Below, in pieces: positions 27,336 to 36,659 of a stretch of 64,000 bases of DNA (positions are counted from its first letter, which is position 1; each line of letters opens with the position of its first letter). The stretch covers positions 1 through 64,000 of the forward strand of contig FPJT01000019.1 in assembly GCA_900119535.1 (NCBI GenBank). Direction: 5' to 3'. The notes under the pieces were generated by a model that was not told the origin of the DNA, made no database searches, and was given only the letters and a program-made list of their open reading frames with translations. Source of the DNA: Ruminococcus sp. XPD3002 (GTDB taxonomy: Bacteria > Bacillota > Clostridia > Oscillospirales > Ruminococcaceae). A program made the position numbers and the translations under genes.

Positions 27336-28366
27336 TATTCATCAGCCTCCTTGTCATTATCGTTATCTTCGTCCTCGTCGGGAGCAGGTCCGAGCTCATC
27401 AAGAAGGTCTGCGAGGTCGGAGTCCTTCTTTTTGGCGTTGATGAGCTGTGAGAATACAGCTTCGAGGTCGGGCTTTTCGGTAAATATCTCAACGATCTGG
27501 ATGTTGTTTTTCAGAAGCTCTGACATTATGCTGTTTCTGACTGCATCGGGATCACCGTCCACAGCAATGGTGAAGGCATAGAAATCGTTGCCCTCGGCGT
27601 CGATAGCAGTGATCTCCTTGACGCCCTCGGTCATCTCTATGATAGAAGCAGCAGGGCCCTTTGCACCCTTGATCTTGATATGCTGTATGATATTGCCTGT
27701 ATAGGATTTTTCAAGGTTCTCGATAGTATCCATTGCCTTGATATCACCCTTGTTGATGATAACTACCCTGTCGCAGACAGCCTGTACCTCGGAGAGAATG
27801 TGGGAACTGAAAATAACGGAATGATCGCGTTTCAGGTCCTTGATGATGCTTCTCACCTCCATAACCTGATTCGGATCGAGACCGACTGTAGGCTCATCGA
27901 GGATAAGGAACTTCGGGTTGCCGAGGAGAGCCTGAGCAAAGCCCACACGCTGTTTATAGCCCTTTGACAGGTTCTTGATGAGCTTGTCCCTTACGTCGGT
28001 GATCTTCAGAAGATCGGAAACACGGTCGATCTCCTTTTTGCGTTTATCCGAGGGGATGCGCTTGAGGCCTGCACAGAACGAAAGGTACTCCTTCACGCGC
28101 ATATCTGGATAAACAGGCGGTATTTCGGGAAGATATCCGATGTTCTGCTTAGCCTTTACGGGGTCCTTTGTGATATCGGTACCGCAGATAGTTACCGAAC
28201 CCGATGACATGGGCAGGTAACCTGCGATCATGTTCATGGTAGTGGATTTTCCCGCACCGTTCGGGCCGAGAAAACCAAGAATCTCATTATCGTTTATTGT
28301 AAAACTGATATTGTTCACAGCTCTGTTGCTGCCATAGAACTTTGTAAGATTTTCAATAGTAATCAT
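27335..28366 (-). CDS. ABC transporter ATPase (GldA-like)
   Basis: 343 aa. Walker A GPNGAGKST, signature LSKGYKQRVG, Walker B FLILDEPTVGLDP, switch His in FSSHILSEV. The extra C-terminal part (about 220-343) ends in a very acidic tail (DEDEDNDNDKEADE). First gene of the ATPase-permease-GldG-DUF4340 operon. Such complexes in non-gliding Firmicutes have unknown substrates. Confidence 0.9.
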   Translation of the reverse strand: MITIENLTKFYGSNRAVNNISFTINDNEILGFLGPNGAGKSTTMNMIAGYLPMSSGSVTICGTDITKDPVKAKQNIGYLPEIPPVYPDMRVKEYLSFCAGLKRIPSDKRKKEIDRVSDLLKITDVRDKLIKNLSKGYKQRVGFAQALLGNPKFLILDEPTVGLDPNQVMEVRSIIKDLKRDHSVIFSSHILSEVQAVCDRVVIINKGDIKAMDTIENLEKSYTGNIIQHIKIKGAKGPAASIIEMTEGVKEITAIDAEGNDFYAFTIAVDGDPDAVRNSIMSELLKNNIQIVEIFTEKPDLEAVFSQLINAKKKDSDLADLLDELGPAPDEDEDNDNDKEADE

Positions 28367-28964
28367 GAGCTTCTCCTTTCTATATTATAAATAGTATAGA
28401 ACATACGGGGACGTGCTAAGATCCCTTGTGTACGTCCTTGATAAAAAAGGGCATAATAATACATTATACTGTAGTATTATCGCAGATAAATATTGACGTG
28501 AGATTAATATGTTATGAACGAAATGTTAATTCAAAGAGAGCACGATTGTTCAATCTATAGAAAAATGTTACCAAATTCATGTGTAAAATATGTGAAAGAC
28601 TGTTGTTGATGAAATGAATCGTTTGACTAAATGTTTACATCGCGAAATTGTTCATAAGTCGTTCATAAATCAAAAATTGCCCGCTTTTGACGGGTGGACA
28701 AAATATACAAAAAAAGGATTGATTAGCTGTGCATTGCAACAAAAAAATCATTTCAAAAAAATGAAAGTAAATCAAACTGTTGACAGGAGAAGAAATGTGG
28801 AATATAATTAGTTATGAAAATAGTTTGAGGATTGCGCACCGTTCGTGAGGCACGTCCGGTATGCAGTGTACGAAGTATTTTCGTATGCATCCCCACAGGA
28901 TTCCTGCGGGGGGTCTTACATTATCCATTTTTAAACCAAAATTTTATGAGAGGGGTTAAAAACA
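28367..28964. other. Divergent intergenic region and GH48 leader
   Basis: From 28380 to 28779 the DNA is AT-rich without a gene. A promoter at 28780-28808 is followed by a leader of about 150 nt with two hairpins: TACGAA/TTCGTA (about 28870-28886, flanked by TGCA on each side) and CCCC.CAGGA/TCCTG.GGGG (about 28892-28914). No terminator T-run follows the second hairpin, so it is more likely an RNA-stability or regulator element than an attenuator. Confidence 0.5.
28780..28808 (+). promoter_or_regulatory. Promoter of the GH48 gene
   Basis: -35 TTGACA (28780-28785), 17-bp spacer, -10 TATAAT (28803-28808): full consensus in both boxes. Confidence 0.8.
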
Positions 28965-31604
28965 ATGATAAGCAAGAAGAATAAGGCTTTATCAGCCGCT
29001 ATCCTCGCTGCTGCTATGTCAGCAACATCTGTAGTTCCTGCTTTCGCTTCAGCTGGCGAAAAGTCATCTTACGCTACAGAGTCAACTTACGCTGAGATGT
29101 TCTCATCACTTTATGATGACGTTATCACAAACGGTGAAAAGAACGGTTACCTCAGTAAGAACAACAACGGTTCCGGTTCATTCGGTATTCCGTACCACGC
29201 AAGAGAGACACTCGTAATCGAGGCTCCTGACTACGGTCACGAGACAACTTCAGAGGCTATGTCCTACATCGCTTGGGTTACAGCTATGCATGATGTACTT
29301 GCTGACAAGGGCATCATCAGCGGCAGCACAGGTGATCTCCAGAAGGGCTGGAAGACTCTTGAGGCTATCATCCCCGGCTGGTCACCGAATGCTTACGGCG
29401 CAGATACTCAGTATAATACATTCTGGGATATCGCTGCAGCTGGTAAGATAAAGGCTGATGCTCTCTCAGAGCAGCCACAGCCTGAGGATTATCCTGATAA
29501 GCAGCAGAAGGGCGGCGACGCTTACAACCCGATCGCAGCAGACTTCGCAAGCGCTTACGGTTCTGATAACGGTTACTACCTCATGCACTGGCTCGCTGAC
29601 GTTGATGACTGGTATGGTTTCGGCGGCGGCACACCCGGCGGAAACAGCGGACAGTTCACATTCATCAATACATTCCAGCGTGGTGAGCAGGAGTCTTGTT
29701 TCGAGACTGTTCCTCAGCCTTGTCTTGAAGAGCTGAAGTATGGTATGGAAACTCCTGAGGGTAAGGATGACGGTAACGGTATCAAGGCTATCTTCAATGG
29801 TATTGATAAGGTTCCGAAGCAGTATGCGTTCACAAACGCTCCTGACGCTGAGGACCGTGCTATCCAGGCAATCTATTTCGCAAGCATGAACGGCCTTAAC
29901 TGCGGCGATCTTACAGGTCTTGCAGCTAAGATGGGTGACCAGTGCCGTAACGACATGTTCGATAAGTATTATAAGGCTCTCGGATGCCAGAGCATGACTG
30001 CTTCTTCTGAAAAGGATAAGGAGAAGAGCCAGCACTACCTCATGGCTTGGTATACATCATGGGGCGGACAGCTCGAAGCAAGCTGGGGCAAGTATGAGTG
30101 GGCATGGCAGATCGGATGCTCACATGCACATCAGTTCTACCAGAATCCTCTTGCAGCTTATGCACTTGCATATGATAAGGTAATGAGCGGGGAAATGAAG
30201 GCTAAGAGCGCTGTTGATGACTATAAGATGTCATTCAAGAGACAGATCGAGTTCTATCTCTGGCTCCAGTCTGCAAACGGTCCTTTCGCTGGTGGTGCTA
30301 CAAACTCTAAGAACGGTAACTACTCTAAGTATGATTCAAGCGATGCTATGTTCCACGACATGGTATACGTTGAGCACCCTGTATATGCTGACCCGGGATC
30401 AAACCACTGGATCGGTAACCAGGTATGGGCTACACAGCGTCTTGCTGAGCTCTACTACTATGTATGCAGGGACGGCGATGCTACTGGTGGCGAGACATTC
30501 GGCGGTCTCTCACTTAAGGAAGCTCTCGAGGCTCTCCTCGACAGATGGGTTGAGTGGTTCATTGAGAATACTCAGTTCAATTACACAGACGACAAGGGCA
30601 ACACAGTTGAGTATGCTATTCCTTCAAACCTCGACTGGAGCGGTAAGCCTGCTGACTGGAATGAAAAGTATGATCCCGATGCAAACAAGGGACTTACATG
30701 TAAGATCACAGGTTACGGCCAGGGCGACCTCGGTTGTGTATCTTCACTCTGTAATACACTTATTTACTATGCTAAGGCTAAGGATGTTCCTGCATCAGCA
30801 GCTATGACAGACGATAATACAGATCTCGCTGCTAAGGGACTCCGTCTTGCTAACAAGCTGATGGGCATGCAGTGGGAGCTCGGCCGCGATGAGTACGGTA
30901 TCTCATTCGAGGATTGCAACGGAAGCCTTAAGAGAGTATTCGAGCAGGAAGTTTATATTCCTTCTAAGTACCACGGCACAATGCCTGATGGTTCTAAGCT
31001 CGAGAACGGCGCTAAATTCAATACTATCCGTGAGATCTATGCTCAGGATCCTATGTATCAGGAACTTGAGAAGGCATACGAGGATTCAGGTAAGACATCT
31101 ACAGAGGGATACAAGTATCACCTCCACAGATTCTGGCATGAAGGCGATGCACTCATGACAATGGGTAACTTCGCACTTCTCTATCCAGATGTTAAGCCTT
31201 ATACTCTTGAAGAATTCAAGAATGGCTCATCTACAACTACACCTACAGATCCGCCTGTAACTCCTACAGATGCTCCTAAGCCTACAGATCCGCCTGTAAC
31301 TCCTACAGATGCTCCTAAGCCTACAGATCCACCTGCAACTCCTACATCTCCTGCAGTTACAGCTAACCTCTGGGGCGATGCTACATGCAACGGCGTAGTA
31401 GATCTTGCTGATGCTCTCCTCATCCTCCAGAACGTTGCTAACGCTAATAAGTACCCAATCACACCTCAGGGTATTGCTAACGGTGACGTTGTTGACAACG
31501 GCGGCGGACTTACAGGTCAGGATGCTCTTGCACTCCAGATGATCGATGCTAAGCTCCTTACACAGGGTCAGCTTCCTGTTAAGGCTTCAGATCTCACTAA
31601 GTAA
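28965..31604 (+). CDS. Cellulosomal GH48 cellulase with type I dockerin
   Basis: 879 aa secreted enzyme. Signal peptide ALSAAILAAAMSATSVVPAFA; GH48 catalytic domain of about 640 residues with the family signature EAPDYGHETTSEA (contains the general acid Glu), FWDIAAAGKIKADALS and MHWLADVDDWYGFG. A Pro/Thr linker with repeats of TDPPVTPTDAPKP (about 750-800) leads to a dockerin (GDATCNGVVDLADALLILQ; GDVVDNGGGLTGQDALALQM). GH48 enzymes are processive, acting from reducing ends, and are the dominant exocellulase of cellulosomes. GAGAGGGG is upstream of the ATG. Monocistronic with consensus promoter and UUCG-loop terminator. Confidence 0.97.
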   Translation: MISKKNKALSAAILAAAMSATSVVPAFASAGEKSSYATESTYAEMFSSLYDDVITNGEKNGYLSKNNNGSGSFGIPYHARETLVIEAPDYGHETTSEAMSYIAWVTAMHDVLADKGIISGSTGDLQKGWKTLEAIIPGWSPNAYGADTQYNTFWDIAAAGKIKADALSEQPQPEDYPDKQQKGGDAYNPIAADFASAYGSDNGYYLMHWLADVDDWYGFGGGTPGGNSGQFTFINTFQRGEQESCFETVPQPCLEELKYGMETPEGKDDGNGIKAIFNGIDKVPKQYAFTNAPDAEDRAIQAIYFASMNGLNCGDLTGLAAKMGDQCRNDMFDKYYKALGCQSMTASSEKDKEKSQHYLMAWYTSWGGQLEASWGKYEWAWQIGCSHAHQFYQNPLAAYALAYDKVMSGEMKAKSAVDDYKMSFKRQIEFYLWLQSANGPFAGGATNSKNGNYSKYDSSDAMFHDMVYVEHPVYADPGSNHWIGNQVWATQRLAELYYYVCRDGDATGGETFGGLSLKEALEALLDRWVEWFIENTQFNYTDDKGNTVEYAIPSNLDWSGKPADWNEKYDPDANKGLTCKITGYGQGDLGCVSSLCNTLIYYAKAKDVPASAAMTDDNTDLAAKGLRLANKLMGMQWELGRDEYGISFEDCNGSLKRVFEQEVYIPSKYHGTMPDGSKLENGAKFNTIREIYAQDPMYQELEKAYEDSGKTSTEGYKYHLHRFWHEGDALMTMGNFALLYPDVKPYTLEEFKNGSSTTTPTDPPVTPTDAPKPTDPPVTPTDAPKPTDPPATPTSPAVTANLWGDATCNGVVDLADALLILQNVANANKYPITPQGIANGDVVDNGGGLTGQDALALQMIDAKLLTQGQLPVKASDLTK

Positions 31605-31634
31605 TTAAATACTTAGATTTGCACAAACGATTTC

Positions 31635-31662
31635 AAAGGACCGCTTCGGCGGTCCTTTTTGT
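31635..31662 (+). terminator. Terminator of the GH48 gene
   Basis: GGACCGC (31638-31644), TTCG tetraloop, GCGGTCC (31649-31655), then five or more T. Confidence 0.9.
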
Positions 31663-31709
31663 TATATCTGAAACGAATATTACTATGGGTTGTTTTTTGC
31701 GGAAAAGAC

Positions 31710-31738
31710 TTGCATTTTTCAACAGGTAGTGTTATAAT
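31710..31738 (+). promoter_or_regulatory. Promoter of the yicC-spoVM cluster
   Basis: -35 TTGCAT (31710-31715), 17-bp spacer, -10 TATAAT (31733-31738), before yicC. No intrinsic terminator was seen between here and 45451, so it may serve many of the 15 genes, though internal promoters are likely. Confidence 0.6.
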
Positions 31739-31789
31739 ATAATAGTATAGTTATGCGATTATACAGACTTTTAACAGAAAGCAGGCGAT

Positions 31790-32671
31790 ATGGTGCTTAA
31801 AAGTATGACTGGCTACGGCCGCTCACAGATGCTTCTTAACGGAAGAGAGATACTCGTAGAGATCAGATCGGTAAATCATAGATATTTTGAATATTCTTCT
31901 CGTATCCCGAGAGCTTATAATTATATTGACGAAAAGCTTAAGGCTCTCCTGAAAAAAGGTATCTCTCGCGGTAAGGTCGAGGTTGCTGTAACTATCAACA
32001 ATATCGAGGGAAAAGACTCCGTTATCGCTATCAATAAAGGCGCTGCGGAAGGCTATGTTACGGCACTCAGAAGCATTGCCGACGAACTTTCGCTGGAGGA
32101 TGACCTCTCGCTTTCAAAATTGATAAAGCTCCCCGATATATTCAATATACAGAAGGCTCCCGATGATGAGGAGCAGATATGGAACGACGTTTCACTTACA
32201 GCTCAGGAGGCTCTCGAAAGATTCGTCAGCATGAGAAGTATCGAGGGTGAAAAGCTCAGAGCCGATATCGTCAGCAAGGCGGACGGTATCATCGGTATGG
32301 TTGCTAAGGTCGAGGAACTTTCTCCCAAGACCGTTGAAAACTACCGTGCAAAGCTCACTCAGAAGCTGAATGAGATACTCGAATCAAAGGATATCGATCA
32401 GCAGCGTATTGTCACAGAAGCCGCTGTGTTTGCGGAAAAGATCGCCGTGGACGAGGAAACTGTCCGCCTCAGAAGTCACATCGCTCAGCTTAAGGATATG
32501 GCTGATTCCGATGAACCTGTCGGCAGAAAGCTCGATTTCATCGTTCAGGAAATGAACCGCGAGGTCAATACCATCGGTTCAAAGGCTCAGGACCTCGATA
32601 TCACCAAGATCGTTGTGGATATGAAGGCTGAGATAGAAAAGATCCGTGAACAGATACAGAATATCGAATAA
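31790..32671 (+). CDS. yicC: YicC family endoribonuclease
   Basis: 293 aa, normal length. N-terminus LKSMTGYGRSQ, then VEIRSVNHRYFEYSSRIPR, and a conserved C-terminus with SDEPVGRKLDFIVQEMNREVNTIGSKA. YicC proteins are cytoplasmic RNA-degrading enzymes. First gene of the conserved Firmicutes cluster; remA follows 9 bp later. Confidence 0.95.
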   Translation: MVLKSMTGYGRSQMLLNGREILVEIRSVNHRYFEYSSRIPRAYNYIDEKLKALLKKGISRGKVEVAVTINNIEGKDSVIAINKGAAEGYVTALRSIADELSLEDDLSLSKLIKLPDIFNIQKAPDDEEQIWNDVSLTAQEALERFVSMRSIEGEKLRADIVSKADGIIGMVAKVEELSPKTVENYRAKLTQKLNEILESKDIDQQRIVTEAAVFAEKIAVDEETVRLRSHIAQLKDMADSDEPVGRKLDFIVQEMNREVNTIGSKAQDLDITKIVVDMKAEIEKIREQIQNIE

Positions 32672-32680
32672 GGTGGAACT

Positions 32681-32944
32681 ATGAAACTGATAAATATCGG
32701 TTACGGCAATATGATATCGTCCCAGAGGATAGTCACTATAGTAAGCCCCGATTCTGCGCCGATAAAAAGGCTCGTTCAGGAGGCTAAGGACGATGGACGT
32801 GCTATTGATGCCACCTATGGAAGAAAGACAAGAGCGGTTATTATCATGGACAGCGGACATATCGTCCTTTCGTCCCTGATAACCGAAACTCTTGCGGCAA
32901 GGATAAACGGTACAGGAGGTAATGACGAAAATGAACAGAGGTAG
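32681..32944 (+). CDS. remA: RemA-like DNA-binding regulator (DUF370)
   Basis: 87 aa. [30 protein letters not shown] and [19 protein letters not shown] are the conserved RemA/YlzA blocks. In Bacillus RemA activates matrix genes by forming DNA-binding oligomers. The gene keeps its standard place before gmk and overlaps it. Confidence 0.93.
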   Translation: MKLINIGYGNMISSQRIVTIVSPDSAPIKRLVQEAKDDGRAIDATYGRKTRAVIIMDSGHIVLSSLITETLAARINGTGGNDENEQR

Positions 32945-33536
32945 ACTAATCGTCTTTTCTGCGCCTTCGGGATGCGGAAAGGGTACGATGCTTGCCGAGA
33001 TAACAAAGAACGAAAAGTTCTGCTGTTCAGTCTCGGCTACAACACGCGATCCCCGTGAGGGAGAGATACCAAACGTAAGTTATTACTACATCACAAAGGA
33101 AGAGTTCCTTAAGAAAGTTGAGGAGAATGCTTTCCTTGAACATGCACAGTATGTTGATAACTTCTATGGCACATACCTCAGTGAGGTTGAGCCAAGACTC
33201 GAAAAGGGTATAAATGTTATACTCGAGATCGAAGTACAGGGCGCTATGAGGGTACGCGAGGCTCGTCCCGATGCACTGCTCATATTCGTTCTTCCGCCTT
33301 CTATCGCTGAACTCCGCCGCCGTCTCAACAAGAGAGGCACCGAGGAACAGGATGTTATCGAAAAGCGTGTAGCTCAGGCTAAGGAGGAGATAGAATACGC
33401 TCCGAAGTACGATTACGTTATTGTCAACGACGCTCTTGAGGACGCTGTGGACGACTTTTTCAGCATTATCCGTGCTGAGGAACTGAAAGCAGCAAAATCA
33501 GGCGAATTAATAAATGAGGTGAAGAAAGATGCTTAG
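32931..33536 (+). CDS. gmk: Guanylate kinase
   Basis: 201 aa from the ATG at 32931. An in-frame ATG at 32922 is only 2 nt from AGGAGG and thus too close. P-loop [12 protein letters not shown], then [13 protein letters not shown] and the nucleotide-binding stretch EIEVQGA. Phosphorylates GMP to GDP. Overlaps remA upstream and rpoZ downstream. Confidence 0.96.
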   Translation: MNRGRLIVFSAPSGCGKGTMLAEITKNEKFCCSVSATTRDPREGEIPNVSYYYITKEEFLKKVEENAFLEHAQYVDNFYGTYLSEVEPRLEKGINVILEIEVQGAMRVREARPDALLIFVLPPSIAELRRRLNKRGTEEQDVIEKRVAQAKEEIEYAPKYDYVIVNDALEDAVDDFFSIIRAEELKAAKSGELINEVKKDA

Positions 33537-33732
33537 ACCAGCAGTAAACCAGATCATATCCAAGAATGAGAGCTGCTATTCTCTCGTTATCGCTGTTGCA
33601 AAACGTGCGAGAGAGATCGCTGAGGAACTCTATGAAAACGGCGAGACACTCGAGGAAAAGCCTGTAAAGACCGCTGTTGAGGAGCTTGCAAGCGGTAAGT
33701 GCAAGATCGTCAGCACACTGAACGAGGAATAA
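33529..33732 (+). CDS. rpoZ: RNA polymerase omega subunit
   Basis: 67 aa; [28 protein letters not shown] shortened gives the core omega motif (ESCYSLVIAVAKRAREI). It sits in its usual place after gmk and overlaps it by 8 nt. In many Firmicutes coaBC follows; here priA follows directly. Confidence 0.9.
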   Translation: MLRPAVNQIISKNESCYSLVIAVAKRAREIAEELYENGETLEEKPVKTAVEELASGKCKIVSTLNEE

Positions 33733-33733
33733 T

Positions 33734-36178
33734 ATGTCCCGTATCGCGGAAGTTGCCGTAAGCGGAACTGCTTACTCATTTGATATGCTGTTCAGCTATG
33801 CTGTCCCCGAGTGGTTAAATATCAGAGAGGGATGCAGAGTGCTGGTGCCCTTCGGCAGGGGCAATAAGCGCAGGATCGGCGTAGTTATGAAGATATCGGA
33901 GGGTGATACCTCCGCTCTCAAGCCGCTGGCCGATGCTGTGGATGCCGAACCTGTCATATCGGGTGAGCTTCTGGAACTGGCGGTATATCTCCGCGAGCAT
34001 ACCTTCTGTACATACTTTGAGGCTGTGAAGATAATGCTTCCCCCGGGTATGGGTGTGAAGGTCAGGGAAAAGTATTCCATTCCGCGAAACAGCGCCGTTC
34101 AGGGAGAGATAAGCGATGAGGCACGGGAGCTTTTCAGCTCTCTTGCATGTGCTTCGGGCGAAAAGGAACTGAACGAGCTGATCGAAAACTATATCACAGA
34201 AAACGGCAGGCTTCTCATCGATGAACTCTGCGAGGCAGGTGTACTTGCCTCGAATAACGTGTTCAGGCAGAATGTAGGGGATGCCTCTGTGAAAATGGTA
34301 AGGCTCTCGGAGAAGTATCTCAGTGATCCGCAGAGCTTCAGCCTTACTCCGAAACAGCAGAAGGCTGCGGTATTTCTTGCGGAATACGGTTCGGCGTCGG
34401 TAAAGGAAGCCGCATATATGTGCGGAGTCACCGATACCGTGATAAAGCGCCTTACAGCAAGCGGAGCGGCTGTAGAGTACGACATGGAGGTCTACAGACA
34501 CGTAGAGGACGGCTCGGAGGGATCATGTGATCCCGAGGATACTGTTCTTTCCGATGAACAGCAGAAGGTACACGATGCTGTACTCGGACAGATGTTCGAG
34601 AGAAAACCGTCTGTATTCCTGCTTCACGGCGTTACTGGAAGCGGTAAGACTTCCGTTTTTGAGAAACTAATAAACGATACCATAAAGCTCGGACGTCAGG
34701 CGATGCTTCTGATACCCGAGATTGGACTTACTCCTCAGATGCTGAGGAGGTTCAGGTCGCTTTTCGGCGAAAGAGTAGCAGTTATACACAGCGGTCTTTC
34801 ACTGGGACAGCGTCTTGATGAATACAAACGTATAAAACGCGGCGATGCGGATATCGTAATAGGTACAAGAAGTGCTGTTTTTGCACCTCTTTCGGACATC
34901 GGACTCATTATTATCGATGAGGAGGGCGAAAGGACTTACAAGTCCGAAAGCTCACCGAGGTACAGCACCCACGATATCGCGAAGCAAAGGTGCGGAAAGC
35001 ATGATGCGGTACTGCTCCTTGCCTCTGCAACGCCTTCCATAGAGAGCTATTATCTCGCCGAAAGGGGAGTATACAAGCTCCTTGAAATGAAAAAAAGATA
35101 CAGCAGCAGTCCTCTGCCCGAGGTAACAATGGTGGATATGAACCTCGAAAGGGAAGAGGGCAATCCTTCGGAGTTCAGCCGGCGTCTCGTTGAGGAGATA
35201 AACCTCAACCTGAAAAACGGCGAACAGAGTATACTTCTGCTCAACCGCAGGGGCTACCACACTATAATAAGCTGCTGTGACTGTCACCAGCCCGTGTATT
35301 GTCCCAACTGTTCGGTGCCGCTTACCTTCCATAAGCGCAACGGCAGGATGATGTGCCACTACTGCGGCTATACAGGCGAACCTGTGAAAAAGTGTCCCTC
35401 ATGCGGCTCGGAAAAGCTCATAAGTATGGGCTTCGGCACACAGCGCCTTGAAGAGGAACTCGGCACATATTTTCCCTCCGCAAGGATACTCAGAATGGAC
35501 GCTGATACCACTTTTTCCCGCTATTCCTACGAGAAGAACTTCGCCGACTTCAGAAACGGCGAATACGATATAATGATAGGCACCCAGATGATAGGCAAGG
35601 GACTTGATTTCCCGAATGTCACGCTGGTTGGTGTACTTTCCGTTGATAAGGCGCTTTACGCAGGAGATTTCCGAAGCTATGAGCGTACCTTTTCCCTGAT
35701 AACTCAGGTAGTCGGACGAGGCGGAAGAGGCGAAAGAAAGGGACGTGCAGTCCTTCAGACCTTCATCCCCGACCACTACATCATGAATCTTGCCGCAGAA
35801 CAGGACTACAAGGGATTCTACAGAGAGGAGATTGCTATACGCAAAGTAATGGTCTTTCCGCCCCTTTGCGATATGTGCATCTTCTGTTTCACCGCCGATG
35901 ACGAAGTGACTGTGAAGAACGGTGCAGATGCGGTCATCGCTCTTATGAACGTCCGTCTTAAGGAGCTTCAGCCGAAAACTCCCGTGAGAGTTCTGGGACC
36001 TGTAAGGTGTTCCTATGGACGAATAGGCGGCAGATACCGCTACAGGATAATCATGAAATGCAAGAATACCGCAGAAATGCGCGGATTTATAAGCAGAGTC
36101 CTGACAGAAGGGGCAAAGCTGAAAGAAATGGCAAAAGTCACTCTCTATGCCGATATGAACGGCGATGTGGGAGTATGA
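33734..36178 (+). CDS. priA: Primosomal replication helicase PriA
   Basis: 814 aa. N-terminal 3'-DNA-binding domain, Walker A GVTGSGKTS, motif II reads IIDEEGERTYK where DEEH is usual, and the Zn-binding block with eight cysteines (CCDCHQPVYCPNC; CHYCGYTG; CPSCGSEK). Later motifs include GTQMIGKGLDFPNVTLVGV and QVVGRGGRGERKG. Restarts stalled forks. Starts 2 nt after rpoZ. Confidence 0.96.
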   Translation: MSRIAEVAVSGTAYSFDMLFSYAVPEWLNIREGCRVLVPFGRGNKRRIGVVMKISEGDTSALKPLADAVDAEPVISGELLELAVYLREHTFCTYFEAVKIMLPPGMGVKVREKYSIPRNSAVQGEISDEARELFSSLACASGEKELNELIENYITENGRLLIDELCEAGVLASNNVFRQNVGDASVKMVRLSEKYLSDPQSFSLTPKQQKAAVFLAEYGSASVKEAAYMCGVTDTVIKRLTASGAAVEYDMEVYRHVEDGSEGSCDPEDTVLSDEQQKVHDAVLGQMFERKPSVFLLHGVTGSGKTSVFEKLINDTIKLGRQAMLLIPEIGLTPQMLRRFRSLFGERVAVIHSGLSLGQRLDEYKRIKRGDADIVIGTRSAVFAPLSDIGLIIIDEEGERTYKSESSPRYSTHDIAKQRCGKHDAVLLLASATPSIESYYLAERGVYKLLEMKKRYSSSPLPEVTMVDMNLEREEGNPSEFSRRLVEEINLNLKNGEQSILLLNRRGYHTIISCCDCHQPVYCPNCSVPLTFHKRNGRMMCHYCGYTGEPVKKCPSCGSEKLISMGFGTQRLEEELGTYFPSARILRMDADTTFSRYSYEKNFADFRNGEYDIMIGTQMIGKGLDFPNVTLVGVLSVDKALYAGDFRSYERTFSLITQVVGRGGRGERKGRAVLQTFIPDHYIMNLAAEQDYKGFYREEIAIRKVMVFPPLCDMCIFCFTADDEVTVKNGADAVIALMNVRLKELQPKTPVRVLGPVRCSYGRIGGRYRYRIIMKCKNTAEMRGFISRVLTEGAKLKEMAKVTLYADMNGDVGV

Positions 36179-36192
36179 AAGGATAGATACCA

Positions 36193-36657
36193 ATGGCATT
36201 AAGAAAAATACTCACAGATAAGGATGAAATGCTCCACAAGGTATGCAAGCCCGTTGAAAAGTTCGACGAAAAGCTTGCACAGCTTCTGGACGATATGCAC
36301 GAAACCCTCGACAAGGCGCAGGGACTTGGTCTTGCTGCACCTCAGATAGGCATTTGCCGCCGCATATTCATCATGCACCTTGAGGAAGGCAGTTTCGAGG
36401 CTATAAACCCCGAAGTTACCATGAAAAAAGGCAAGCAGCGCGTACAGGAGGGCTGTCTCTCATGCCCGAATGTATGGGGATATGTAACACGTCCCAAGAG
36501 CTGTCACCTTAAGGCTCAGGACAGAAACGGCAACTGGTACGAAATGGACTTCACCGACCTCGGAGCGCAGTGTACCTGCCACGAGAATGACCACCTTGAC
36601 GGCCATGTATTCACCGAGATAGTTGAGGAGTTCTTTGTGCCAGAAGAGGAGGAGTGA
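36193..36657 (+). CDS. def: Peptide deformylase
   Basis: 154 aa. Motif 1 GLGLAAPQIG, motif 2 EGCLSCP, motif 3 CHENDHLDG (HExxH with metal ligands). Removes formyl from nascent proteins. Followed by fmt, overlapping stop/start region. Confidence 0.97.
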   Translation: MALRKILTDKDEMLHKVCKPVEKFDEKLAQLLDDMHETLDKAQGLGLAAPQIGICRRIFIMHLEEGSFEAINPEVTMKKGKQRVQEGCLSCPNVWGYVTRPKSCHLKAQDRNGNWYEMDFTDLGAQCTCHENDHLDGHVFTEIVEEFFVPEEEE

Positions 36658-36659
36658 CC

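Noticed and set aside
33815..34501. 228-aa minus-strand frame in priA
   Set aside because: Antisense shadow of priA without domain signals.
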